The notes below the pieces were generated by a model, which saw only the letters and a list, made by a program, of their open reading frames with translations, had not been told where the DNA came from and made no database searches. Positions 1 through 5,603 of a stretch of 7,790 nucleotides of DNA are shown piece after piece; position 1 is the stretch's first letter, and each line of letters opens with the position of its first letter. The stretch is taken from NCBI GenBank assembly GCA_030611625.1, contig JAUWPK010000169.1, positions 1-7,790 on the forward strand. The letters are read 5' to 3'. A program made the position numbers and the translations under genes. This DNA comes from Promethearchaeum sp. (GTDB lineage Archaea; Asgardarchaeota; Lokiarchaeia; Sigyniarchaeales; Promethearchaeaceae).

Positions 1-672
1 TATTGTTTTAAAGATGAAACAAAATGGGTTGAGTTAGATGAAGATGAACGCTTTTCTTCCAATTTCGTTTTGATTACAACTGGGGCTTCCCCGAGATTAC
101 TAGATTTACCTGGTGAAGTGGAGAATAAAGGTAATGGGATTAGTTATTGCGCAACTTGCGATGGTGAATTCTATAAAGATAGGGATATATTTGTAATTGG
201 TGGTGGGAATAGTGCAATTGAAGAATCACTGCTTCTCTTAAAATTTGTAAAATCACTAACAATAATCCACCAATTTGATGAATTACAAGCAGAAAAGATT
301 ACTGCAGATAAAGTATTAGGTAATCCAAAAGTAAAAGTTCTATGGTCTCATGAACCCAGAAAGTTCACAAATAACGGTGAAAGTATTACAGTTGAAATTG
401 AAAATCTTAAAACGAAGGAGAGAATTTCGATGGAACGAGATGGAGTTTTCATTTTTATTGGAATGGTTCCTAATAGTAAATTCTTAATGAACAGACCAGT
501 TGAAATCAAGCAAAATGAATATGGTTATATTATTACGAATGAACGGATGGAGACAAACATCAAAGGTGTTTATGCTGCTGGAGATATACGTGAAAAGTTA
601 TATCGGCAAATTGTAACTGCTATTAGTGATGGTGCTATAGCTGCTTTAGAGATAGTAAAAAAAATCTCTTAA
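1..672 (+). CDS. trxB: Thioredoxin reductase-like FAD/NAD(P) disulfide oxidoreductase, 5' end missing
   Basis: The frame is open from base 1, so 223 C-terminal residues are present; family members are about 310-320 residues, so roughly 95 N-terminal residues with the first FAD-binding GxGxxG lie outside the window. An internal TTG at 70 is not a credible start because the homology runs through it. Seen here: the redox-active CATCD motif (Cys codons at 148 and 157), a second Rossmann motif VIGGGNSAIEE (codons near 196-228), and the C-terminal FAD motif GVYAAGDI followed by YRQIVTAISDGAIAA. Family members pass electrons from a nicotinamide cofactor through FAD and this dithiol to thioredoxin-like partners in the cytoplasm. 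Odd point: the NADPH motif HRRxxxR is replaced by HQFDELQ (from 268), so the electron donor may be NADH or something else. The gene converges on the next one with 26 bases between the stops. The symbol is given by family; the physiological partner is unknown. Confidence 0.93.
   Translation, partial: YCFKDETKWVELDEDERFSSNFVLITTGASPRLLDLPGEVENKGNGISYCATCDGEFYKDRDIFVIGGGNSAIEESLLLLKFVKSLTIIHQFDELQAEKITADKVLGNPKVKVLWSHEPRKFTNNGESITVEIENLKTKERISMERDGVFIFIGMVPNSKFLMNRPVEIKQNEYGYIITNERMETNIKGVYAAGDIREKLYRQIVTAISDGAIAALEIVKKIS
656..664 (-). terminator. Possible T tract ending the reductase-like transcript
   Basis: A run of A on the + strand near the end of the forward flavoprotein gene (its final Lys-Lys codons) reads as an eight-base T run on the - strand, about 35 bases past the stop of the reductase-like gene. 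A weak terminator candidate based only on the T run. Confidence 0.25.
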
Positions 673-698
673 ATCGTCCAATAATAGTAATTTAAACA

Positions 699-722
699 TT
701 ATTTTTTCATTTTCTTTTCTAT
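699..722 (+). terminator. T-rich tract after the thioredoxin reductase gene
   Basis: A stretch dominated by T begins 26 bases after the stop at 672. It lies inside the Lys-codon-rich 3' end of the opposing gene. T-rich tracts are the usual signal for intrinsic termination in archaea, so this is a plausible terminator for the forward gene, though it could equally be a by-product of AAA codons. Confidence 0.35.
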
Positions 723-1787
723 AATCTGAAAAATCCCATTACCTGTTGAAAAAGGGCAAACCTTAACACATATACTACATCCCAGAAATCTTGAAAAATA
801 TGGATGGCATTTTATCGGATCTAAACAACGAGCAAGACGACCAATCGTTTCAATCTGATCATTATATATCTTTTTAGTTTCTTGAATTGCGTCTCCTGGG
901 CACTCTTCCAGGCACCTCTTACACATTTCACAATATCTTTCAATCCACAAGAATTTTTCGGGATTTTTATCTGTAAAGGAAAAAATCGGATATTCGATGT
1001 AAATGGGAGCTATTCTCTGCCGTTGTCCAAATTCGGGAGTAATTAACAAACCATTCATTCCTTGCCACCCCAATCCCGCTTTTCCCGCAAGAGGAACATA
1101 TGAAATTAATCCACCTAATGGATGATTTGGTTGACATCGAACTCCTTTTTTTCTTAACCATGATGATATATCCAAGACTGCTTTACCCAGCTGATTATAA
1201 GTTCTCATCGTTTCATATCCTGCTAAAGCATGGGGGGCATCATCTATCCAAGGTTTTCGCATTTCCTTGATAAAAACTAGTGCGTACTTATAGAGAATGT
1301 GATTTCCTTGGAGTATAATGTCTTGTGGAATTTGAGTAAAACCAATTTTCTGAACCTCCCATTTTTTTCTTGCGTATATATTTAATTCTTTCCAAAGCGC
1401 TTCACCATCAATGTGTGTATAACCTTCTTTGGGGACTTCCTTGTTTTCTGAAAGTTCACGATATTGAGAGATTGCCATTCCTTTTCCAGCACCTAAAGAT
1501 TGTTTTATAGTTCGGATTCCAACTAATCGGTCTTTGAATGTTTTTTTCTCTGTGATATGATTATCTATAGTTTCCCACTTTAAGCGGGACATAAAATTGT
1601 CTCGAAGAAAATTTCTTATTTTTTCAAATCCATACATAGGAGATCTCTCAGTTGCTTTTAGAATTCCTGGTTTATTTATTGTTTCCTTTAGAAATTTCTT
1701 ATCAGTCGGAGTTTTGGCTGTAAATCGTAGATTTCTAATTACCCGTTTAATTTTCCTTGATTTAGTTTCGACAGATTTTTTTTTCAT
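699..1787 (-). CDS. Reductive dehalogenase-like (RdhA/QueG superfamily) double 4Fe-4S corrinoid protein, no signal peptide
   Basis: 362 residues from an ATG at 1787. The C-terminal part carries a two-cluster ferredoxin module: C286xxC289xxC292xxxC296P, then C327 with GC337xxC340xxxC344PFS. Before it stands the family signature AGLGWQGMNGLLITPEFG (about residues 237-254) followed by residues like those that line the corrinoid pocket in RdhA and QueG. The text around the second cluster (LDPIKC-HPY-F...GCSICVKVCPFS) resembles RdhA more than epoxyqueuosine reductase, whose signature usually reads GLGW-x-GKN. No twin-arginine signal is visible; the N-terminus is simply Lys/Arg-rich, and no small RdhB-like membrane anchor lies beside it. 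A cytoplasmic, non-respiratory reductase is therefore more likely than an energy-conserving dehalogenase. The substrate is unknown and the corrinoid cofactor is inferred from family. The gene is divergent from the transporter across 49 bases. Confidence 0.85.
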   Translation of the reverse strand: MKKKSVETKSRKIKRVIRNLRFTAKTPTDKKFLKETINKPGILKATERSPMYGFEKIRNFLRDNFMSRLKWETIDNHITEKKTFKDRLVGIRTIKQSLGAGKGMAISQYRELSENKEVPKEGYTHIDGEALWKELNIYARKKWEVQKIGFTQIPQDIILQGNHILYKYALVFIKEMRKPWIDDAPHALAGYETMRTYNQLGKAVLDISSWLRKKGVRCQPNHPLGGLISYVPLAGKAGLGWQGMNGLLITPEFGQRQRIAPIYIEYPIFSFTDKNPEKFLWIERYCEMCKRCLEECPGDAIQETKKIYNDQIETIGRLARCLDPIKCHPYFSRFLGCSICVKVCPFSTGNGIFQIIEKKMKK

Positions 1788-1803
1788 TCCAATTTAACAT
1801 AAT

Positions 1804-1835
1804 TTTTAAGCACTTTAAGTTTTAAGCACTTTAAG
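1804..1835. repeat. Perfect 16-bp tandem direct repeat in the divergent intergenic region
   Basis: The unit TTTTAAGCACTTTAAG occurs at 1804-1819 and again at 1820-1835, back to back without mismatch, ending one base before the ATG of the transporter. It fills most of the 49-base space between two divergent genes. It could be a double operator for a regulator controlling one or both genes, or a recent slippage duplication. A TATA-like stretch (around 1801-1810) overlaps its left edge, so anything bound here would cover promoter elements in both directions. Confidence 0.9.
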
Positions 1836-1836
1836 G

Positions 1837-3321
1837 ATGAATTTATCTGAATCAAAATATAAACCTCGAATGTCACCAAATATTCCAGGTAAACTAAATG
1901 TTAAACGAACAATATTAATTGGATTGGCATTTTTAACATCTCAAGCAGCTTGGGCTTACTATAATTTCATAATGCCATTAATGTTGAGAGAATTTTATTT
2001 AGACTTGAATATTAATTGGATCGGCGCGGATACCTTCGTTGGAATGGTAATGGTACTTGATAATGTTGTTGCTGTAATATGTTTACCCTACTTTGGGATT
2101 ATATCTGATCATACTCACTCCAGATTTGGTAAGAGAATTCCGTATATTATGATTGGAATAGTTTTGGGCGCTATTTCTTTTTCCCTTTTACCACATATGA
2201 AAATATTCTGGGCTTTATTTGCAGTAATTATGTTTTTTAATCTTTCGTTAGCATTTTACCGCAGTGCAGCAATGTCTTTAATGCCTGATCTTACGGATCC
2301 GAAGCTTAGATCAACAGGAAATGCACTCATTCAAATTATGGGGGCTTTTGCTTTCATTTTAGGTTATTCAGGACCGATAATTATGAATTTGTTTTATGAT
2401 GTAGAAACAATTCAAGGAAGAATGGCCGCAAGAATTGGGTCGTTTTATTTTGTTAGCGTAATAATGCTAGTAGCATTATTGATATTATTTTTCTCAATTA
2501 AAGAGACTCCCACAGGAAAAGGGTTTCTCAAAATCGGTAAAATGCCGATAACAATTGACCCAATAACGTTTGAAAACCTTGGAGAACATCAATCACCTGT
2601 AGGAAAGAAAGAAAATAAACTCACATATCTTAAAACCGTACTTTCAGATAAAGATAAAAGCGCGCTATTTATGCTTCTTGCACTTTTCTCAAGTAATTTT
2701 GGATTTAACGCAATAGAAACTTTTTACAGCTCTTTTGCAATTTTATATATGGGTTGGACTGATAGTATGGCAAGCACCGTCCTAATGGTCGCCCCCATTT
2801 CCTTAGTTATTTCAGCGTATCCAGTAGGAAAACTATCTGATAAATTCGGTAGAAAAAATGCTCTAACATTAGGCTTAATTGGATTAGCATTTACTGTTGA
2901 AATTCTTCATTACCTTGATTTATGGCTTCTACACCCATCAGATTATTATTTTGGAACAATAATGTGTATTTTTTCAGCCGGGTTTTTCCTAGCAATGATT
3001 TCTATTAATGGAATAGTCATAATTTGGCAACTAGCCCCTGAAGGAAAAATAGGAGCTTATACGGGAGTATATTATTTATTCACGCAAGCAGCAGCCATAA
3101 TTTCACCGGTAGTTGCAGGTTTTCAATTTGATATGTATACAAAATTTTTCCCTGAAAGAATAGAGCTATATGGATCTGGATATCAATATAGAATGTTGTT
3201 CTTTTATGTTCTGATCTGGCAGTTAATCGCATTACTCTTTATCAGCCAAGTGAAAAAAGGAGAATCTGAAGAGTTCACCAAATCTCATCTTAAAAATTTA
3301 GCAGAAAAATACGGGGATTGA
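1837..3321 (+). CDS. MFS transporter of the GPH/SLC45-like sugar-transporter type
   Basis: 494 residues starting at ATG 1837. About twelve hydrophobic helices can be laid out: near 25-49, 66-90, 101-120, 123-142, 161-186, 201-221, then 276-303, 311-330, 341-361, 372-398, 409-430 and 451-470, with a long cytoplasmic loop (about 222-275) between the halves. Two copies of the MFS loop motif are present, SDHTHSRFGKRIPY (90-103) and LSDKFGRKNA (333-342). The stretches LMPDLTDPKLRSTGNA (148-163) and PEGKIGAYTGVYYLFTQ (401-417) are typical of the MFS branch that includes GPH and SLC45-type sugar/cation symporters. It is expected in the cytoplasmic membrane moving a sugar or similar small solute with a cation; the substrate cannot be read from sequence. 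It is divergent from the reductase-like gene, and a shared control region is likely. No good ribosome site is seen, so a very short leader is possible. Confidence 0.9.
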   Translation: MNLSESKYKPRMSPNIPGKLNVKRTILIGLAFLTSQAAWAYYNFIMPLMLREFYLDLNINWIGADTFVGMVMVLDNVVAVICLPYFGIISDHTHSRFGKRIPYIMIGIVLGAISFSLLPHMKIFWALFAVIMFFNLSLAFYRSAAMSLMPDLTDPKLRSTGNALIQIMGAFAFILGYSGPIIMNLFYDVETIQGRMAARIGSFYFVSVIMLVALLILFFSIKETPTGKGFLKIGKMPITIDPITFENLGEHQSPVGKKENKLTYLKTVLSDKDKSALFMLLALFSSNFGFNAIETFYSSFAILYMGWTDSMASTVLMVAPISLVISAYPVGKLSDKFGRKNALTLGLIGLAFTVEILHYLDLWLLHPSDYYFGTIMCIFSAGFFLAMISINGIVIIWQLAPEGKIGAYTGVYYLFTQAAAIISPVVAGFQFDMYTKFFPERIELYGSGYQYRMLFFYVLIWQLIALLFISQVKKGESEEFTKSHLKNLAEKYGD

Positions 3322-3354
3322 TAAAATCTCTCCAATTTTTCATTAACAACTACA

Positions 3355-3442
3355 AGCCAATGATGATAAGGCATTTGTTGGAGATTTAATACTTAAATTG
3401 TAATTGAGCTTAAATCCATGACATTAGAGAGATTCTGAGGCT
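3355..3442 (+). ncRNA. Candidate C/D-box-type kink-turn RNA
   Basis: The sequence AGCC (3355-3358), one A, then a perfect box C ATGATGA (3360-3366) is matched by box D CTGA (3435-3438) followed directly by GGCT (3439-3442). AGCC pairs with GGCT, leaving a three-base AAU bulge before the tandem G.A pairs, which is the canonical L7Ae kink-turn geometry. A degenerate C' (ATGACAT, 3418-3424) stands 10 bases before box D, a normal guide spacing. Against it: 79 bases from C to D is long for an archaeal guide, box D' is not clear, and no dedicated promoter is seen. It could be a guide RNA, a 3'-UTR kink-turn or chance. Confidence 0.3.
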
Positions 3443-3477
3443 ATCGTTTGTTTTATTTGTTAGAACTAAACAAAATA

Positions 3478-3487
3478 CTTATAAATA
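3478..3487 (+). promoter_or_regulatory. Archaeal TATA box of the small membrane protein gene
   Basis: CTTATAAATA fits the archaeal TATA consensus closely and is preceded by an A-rich BRE-like stretch (CAAAA). Its centre is about 27 bases before the ATG at 3510, so transcription should begin at or within a few bases of the start codon, giving a leaderless mRNA. This is the clearest promoter in the window and a main reason for calling the DNA archaeal. Confidence 0.65.
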
Positions 3488-3509
3488 TTAAATTCAATTT
3501 TAATTTACT

Positions 3510-3914
3510 ATGTTACTAGATCTTGCGGATATTATTGACGTTTTTGGCAGTATAGGAATTATCATTTTAATTTTTGTAATTATAATCGTTTTACTGACGA
3601 TTGCATTACAAATTGGAATTAAGGCAGTTAAAGGAGAAGATTCGAAATTAGGACATGTTTTTGTTACGGGTTTATTTATTATCGTTATTACATCGATATT
3701 ATCCTTTGTAGTAGGACTTTTCTTACCAGTTTGGGTAGGGAATGTAGTTTCACTTCTGATTACTCTATTTATTATCAAAGCAAGGCATGATACAACACTT
3801 TTAGGGGCATTAGCTGCCTTAATTATTTACGTTATTATGGTTGTTATTATTGTATTTGCCTTATCCTTTGTGTTTACTGGATTTTGGGTCGTATTATTAG
3901 CGCTTCTCGCTTAA
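3510..3914 (+). CDS. Small integral membrane protein, four predicted helices, unknown function
   Basis: 134 residues, almost entirely hydrophobic. A short amphipathic start (MLLDLADIIDVFG) leads into a helix at about 11-37. A charged loop (KAVKGEDSKLG, 38-48) is followed by a helix at about 48-71, a third at 74-90, a second charged loop (KARHDT, 90-95) and a long hydrophobic stretch at 97-133 that may be one or two helices. No signal peptidase site, cysteine pair or catalytic motif is seen. The ATG at 3510 fits the TATA box at 3478-3487, and a T-rich tract follows the stop, so it is probably transcribed alone. I do not recognise the family. It could be a small structural membrane protein or a subunit with partners elsewhere; nothing beside it points to a role. 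Confidence 0.75.
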   Translation: MLLDLADIIDVFGSIGIIILIFVIIIVLLTIALQIGIKAVKGEDSKLGHVFVTGLFIIVITSILSFVVGLFLPVWVGNVVSLLITLFIIKARHDTTLLGALAALIIYVIMVVIIVFALSFVFTGFWVVLLALLA

Positions 3915-3922
3915 TCAAAAAT

Positions 3923-3945
3923 ATTTTTTTCTTTTTTTTTCTTTT
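3923..3945 (+). terminator. T-rich terminator after the small membrane protein gene
   Basis: Starting 8 bases after the stop at 3914 there are runs of 7, 9 and 4 T broken by single C residues. There is no preceding hairpin, as expected for archaeal intrinsic termination at T-rich non-template DNA. Confidence 0.6.
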
Positions 3946-4092
3946 CATTATAAAATTCTTTCAAAAATAAGAAATTGCTTAGTTTTCTTTAAATTATATC
4001 TGAAATGAACAATTTTTTAATCAAGAAAGCAAATAACGTAAATTTACTGCCTATTTATATAATAATAATGAATGATTTTGCGATGGAATTCT

Positions 4093-4117
4093 ATAAAAAA
4101 CAAATAAATAGAGAAAA
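4093..4117 (-). repeat. Copy A of a 25-base element found after two reverse-strand genes
   Basis: These 25 bases match 5013-5037 at 24 positions (the single difference is at 4100/5020). On the - strand the element is pyrimidine-rich, containing TTTTCTCTATTTATTTG and then a T-rich tail. It begins 28 bases past the stop of the 4146-4769 gene. Weak similarity continues over 4026-4092 against 4946-5012 (about 38 of 67 identical without gaps by hand). Most simply it is a terminator or 3'-UTR element. Confidence 0.7.
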
Positions 4118-4145
4118 AAAAATTTAATATATATATCTGAAGAAT

Positions 4146-4769
4146 TTATATACGATTTCCACATACTCCACAAAATTGGGTTCCTTCTGGCATTTTCGCT
4201 GCGCAATTAGGACAAATAATAAATTTTCCTTCCGATATATGAGATTCTATACTCGGATTATTTGGATTTATATCCATATTTTGAACAGGTTTAGTACCCG
4301 CATTTAATCCAATAGAAAAATTTTGAACCGCTTTCATTAAATTATCGACATTTATTGGACCAGAAGAGCCACCCAATCTTTTACGAATATGAAATCGAAT
4401 CTTATCCATTTTATTTCCTTCCCATTTTGGAGATTTAAAACAAATAAAACAAGACACAAGAGCTATAGCTCCAGATATAATCCCACTAACAGGTTTTCCG
4501 CTTTCATTATCTACCAAGAGTCCAATCGCTCCAAAAATCGCAAAGATTGAAACCCAAAAAGCGATACGAAAAAGCCAAGTAAAGGTCAGATGAGCGGAAT
4601 TTAGTTCCATTCGTTCTTGCGGGGTTAATTTCTTGAAATGATCAGGACATAGACCCATCTTTCTGCAACTCCAGCATAACTGGATCTCGCAAAAATTACA
4701 TCGTAAAACACTCTTTTTGTGGCAATGCTTTCCACATGAACCACAATTATAATTATACCAAGTTCCCAT
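4146..4769 (-). CDS. Membrane protein with N-terminal B-box-like zinc finger and C-terminal zinc ribbon
   Basis: 207 residues from ATG 4769. The N-terminus has Cys/His in the order C9xxC12, C24xxC27, C32xxC35, C41xxH44, with C16 and H17 in addition. The C-x4-C-x2-C-x5-C-x2-H part resembles a B-box-type cross-brace that binds two zinc ions. Two hydrophobic helices follow (about 66-86 and 94-111) with a short polar turn, so both ends should lie on the same, probably cytoplasmic, side. A basic, flexible linker (about 115-180) leads to a C-terminal zinc ribbon, C186PNC189...FC200GVC203G. Such modules usually mediate protein or nucleic-acid contacts; no catalytic residues are seen. GGTGAT at 4773-4778 (reading on the - strand) is a ribosome-site match but only 3 bases from the ATG. 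The gene is convergent with the small membrane protein gene. Function unknown. Confidence 0.85.
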   Translation of the reverse strand: MGTWYNYNCGSCGKHCHKKSVLRCNFCEIQLCWSCRKMGLCPDHFKKLTPQERMELNSAHLTFTWLFRIAFWVSIFAIFGAIGLLVDNESGKPVSGIISGAIALVSCFICFKSPKWEGNKMDKIRFHIRKRLGGSSGPINVDNLMKAVQNFSIGLNAGTKPVQNMDINPNNPSIESHISEGKFIICPNCAAKMPEGTQFCGVCGNRI

Positions 4770-4803
4770 TTCATCACCAAATTATAGAATTTACTACAAC
4801 ATA

Positions 4804-4813
4804 TTTATTATAA
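4804..4813 (-). promoter_or_regulatory. Possible TATA box of the zinc-finger membrane protein gene
   Basis: On the - strand TTATAATAAA lies about 40 bases before the ATG at 4769, predicting a start site near 4781 and a leader of about 12 bases that would still include the GGTGAT ribosome site. In DNA this AT-rich such a match is weak evidence. Confidence 0.3.
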
Positions 4814-5012
4814 CAAAAGAAAATAAAAATCTTTCATAAATTTTAGAAAAGGTAGAAGGGAATTTCATATTGAATCTCTTTTTAAATTAAAAATATGATT
4901 AGATATCAAAATCATTTAAATATTATAATTTAATTTTTAATTACAAATGCAATAAACGCTAATTTCCTCACTTTATGTCTTTAGAAAATGAAAGCTATTA
5001 AATGGTGATTTC

Positions 5013-5037
5013 ATAAAAATCAAATAAATAGAGAAAA
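5013..5037 (-). repeat. Copy B of the 25-base element found after two reverse-strand genes
   Basis: Matches 4093-4117 at 24 of 25 positions and lies 37 bases past the stop of the 5075-5341 gene, in the same orientation relative to that gene as copy A is to its own. The shared placement after stop codons supports a transcript-end role. Confidence 0.7.
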
Positions 5038-5074
5038 CAAAAAAAACAAAATATAATTCTCCTTACAGTTGAAT

Positions 5075-5341
5075 TTACTTTGAAACTAATTTGAAAAGCA
5101 GAGACCCATTAGAAATGAAAAACGATTCACGCTTTTTCAGAACGATAGTATGGTAATATTCAGCTAAACCAAGAAAACCTCTGATAACCGACTCATCTTC
5201 TTCAAAAGTAAAAATTACGGTAGTTCCGTATCTTGCATCGGTAATTTCTGCTTTAGAATAGACCCGTTCATCAACTAAAGGGATTTTAAGCTCCTGTACA
5301 ATCTCATAACAGCGTTTAATAAATAATTCTTTCTTTGCCAA
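5075..5341 (-). CDS. Small conserved-looking orphan protein, 88 residues, TTG start
   Basis: The frame reads from TTG at 5341 to a stop at 5075, with no ATG or GTG available before the upstream in-frame stop. AAGGTG on the - strand (5350-5355) sits 8 bases before the TTG, a good ribosome-site spacing that decides the start. The protein is soluble with an even mix of charged and hydrophobic residues: a probable N-terminal helix (KKELFIKRCYEIVQELK), then segments that alternate in a beta-like way (TTVIFTFEED, YHTIVLKKR, SFFISNGSLLFKLV). There is one Cys and no recognisable catalytic motif. I do not recognise the family; a small alpha/beta domain is the best description. It is divergent from the cold-shock gene across about 260 bases and is followed by copy B of the 25-base element. 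Confidence 0.6.
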   Translation of the reverse strand: MAKKELFIKRCYEIVQELKIPLVDERVYSKAEITDARYGTTVIFTFEEDESVIRGFLGLAEYYHTIVLKKRESFFISNGSLLFKLVSK

Positions 5342-5374
5342 ATCATATACACCTTATTTTTTTTATTTTTATAC

Positions 5375-5385
5375 GGATTATAAAT
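5375..5385 (-). promoter_or_regulatory. Possible TATA box of the 88-residue orphan gene
   Basis: ATTTATAATCC on the - strand lies about 35-45 bases before the TTG at 5341 and predicts a start near 5354-5358, close to the AAGGTG ribosome site. A second TATA-like stretch (5364-5374) lies nearer. Tentative in such AT-rich DNA. Confidence 0.25.
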
Positions 5386-5486
5386 ATGTATAATATAATT
5401 TAAATGGGGCTTTCATTATTTAAAATTTTTTGCCATAATTTTAATCTTGATGAAAAACCTCAAGGTTTCAATTTAAAAAAAAATAG

Positions 5487-5496
5487 TTTTATAAAA
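5487..5496 (+). promoter_or_regulatory. Possible TATA box of the cold-shock gene
   Basis: TTTTATAAAA is a good TATA-type match and predicts a start near 5518. That would give the cold-shock gene a leader of about 85 bases, enough to include the small leader reading frame and two short inverted repeats. No better match lies closer to the gene. Confidence 0.4.
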
Positions 5497-5538
5497 AATC
5501 TTAATAAAAATACGAATTATTAATTATTGAGTTTTAGG

Positions 5539-5601
5539 ATGTGGATTTGCAAAGATCCAAAGAGTGAAGCTTCAAAATTTCGTATTTGTGGGATAATTTA
5601 G
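5539..5601 (+). CDS. Possible 20-codon leader peptide upstream of the cold-shock gene
   Basis: ATG at 5539 opens a short frame (MWICKDPKSEASKFRICGII) that stops with TAG at 5599-5601, two bases before the cold-shock ATG at 5604 and in a different frame. Such spacing is typical of translationally coupled leader peptides. It lies wholly within the predicted mRNA leader and covers inverted repeats at 5543-5558 and 5565-5574. A 20-codon frame is not rare by chance and no ribosome site precedes it, so expression is uncertain. Confidence 0.3.
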   Translation: MWICKDPKSEASKFRICGII

Positions 5602-5603
5602 AA

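Larger units (their letters stand above)
4770..5074. other. 305-base AT-rich intergenic region between two reverse-strand genes
   Basis: No coding sequence was found. It holds the putative promoter of the 4146-4769 gene at its left end and copy B of the 25-base element (5013-5037) at its right end, which follows the stop of the 5075-5341 gene. The middle is low-complexity A/T sequence with only very short reading frames (for example eight codons from the ATG at 4975). Confidence 0.6.

Noticed and set aside
70..72. TTG at 70 as the true start of the flavoprotein gene
   Set aside because: The frame is open to base 1 and the upstream residues match the expected family segment before ITTGASPR, so the gene is cut by the window edge.
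967..1161. 64-codon reverse frame with Cys pairs
   Set aside because: It lies inside the reductase-like gene in another frame of the same strand; its Cys pattern is a by-product and no homology is visible.
699..1787. Calling this gene queG (epoxyqueuosine reductase)
   Set aside because: The corrinoid signature reads GWQGMNGLLITPEFG and the second cluster context is RdhA-like, although the families are related and a tree would decide.
1597..1797. 66-codon forward frame opposite the start of the reductase-like gene
   Set aside because: Antisense to a well-supported gene; hydrophobic composition comes from the complement of Lys/Arg codons.
3500..3778. 92-codon reverse frame opposite the small membrane protein gene
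   Set aside because: The forward gene has a promoter, terminator and coherent membrane helices; the reverse frame is Thr/Ile/Lys filler from the complement.
4068..4127. 19-codon forward frame MNDFAMEFYKKQINREKKI overlapping copy A of the 25-base element
   Set aside because: The equivalent frame is not preserved in copy B, so the conservation is not coding.
5586..5603. TTG start extending the cold-shock protein by six residues
   Set aside because: The ATG at 5604 puts GTVKWFN at the usual position and the added residues have no counterpart in the family.
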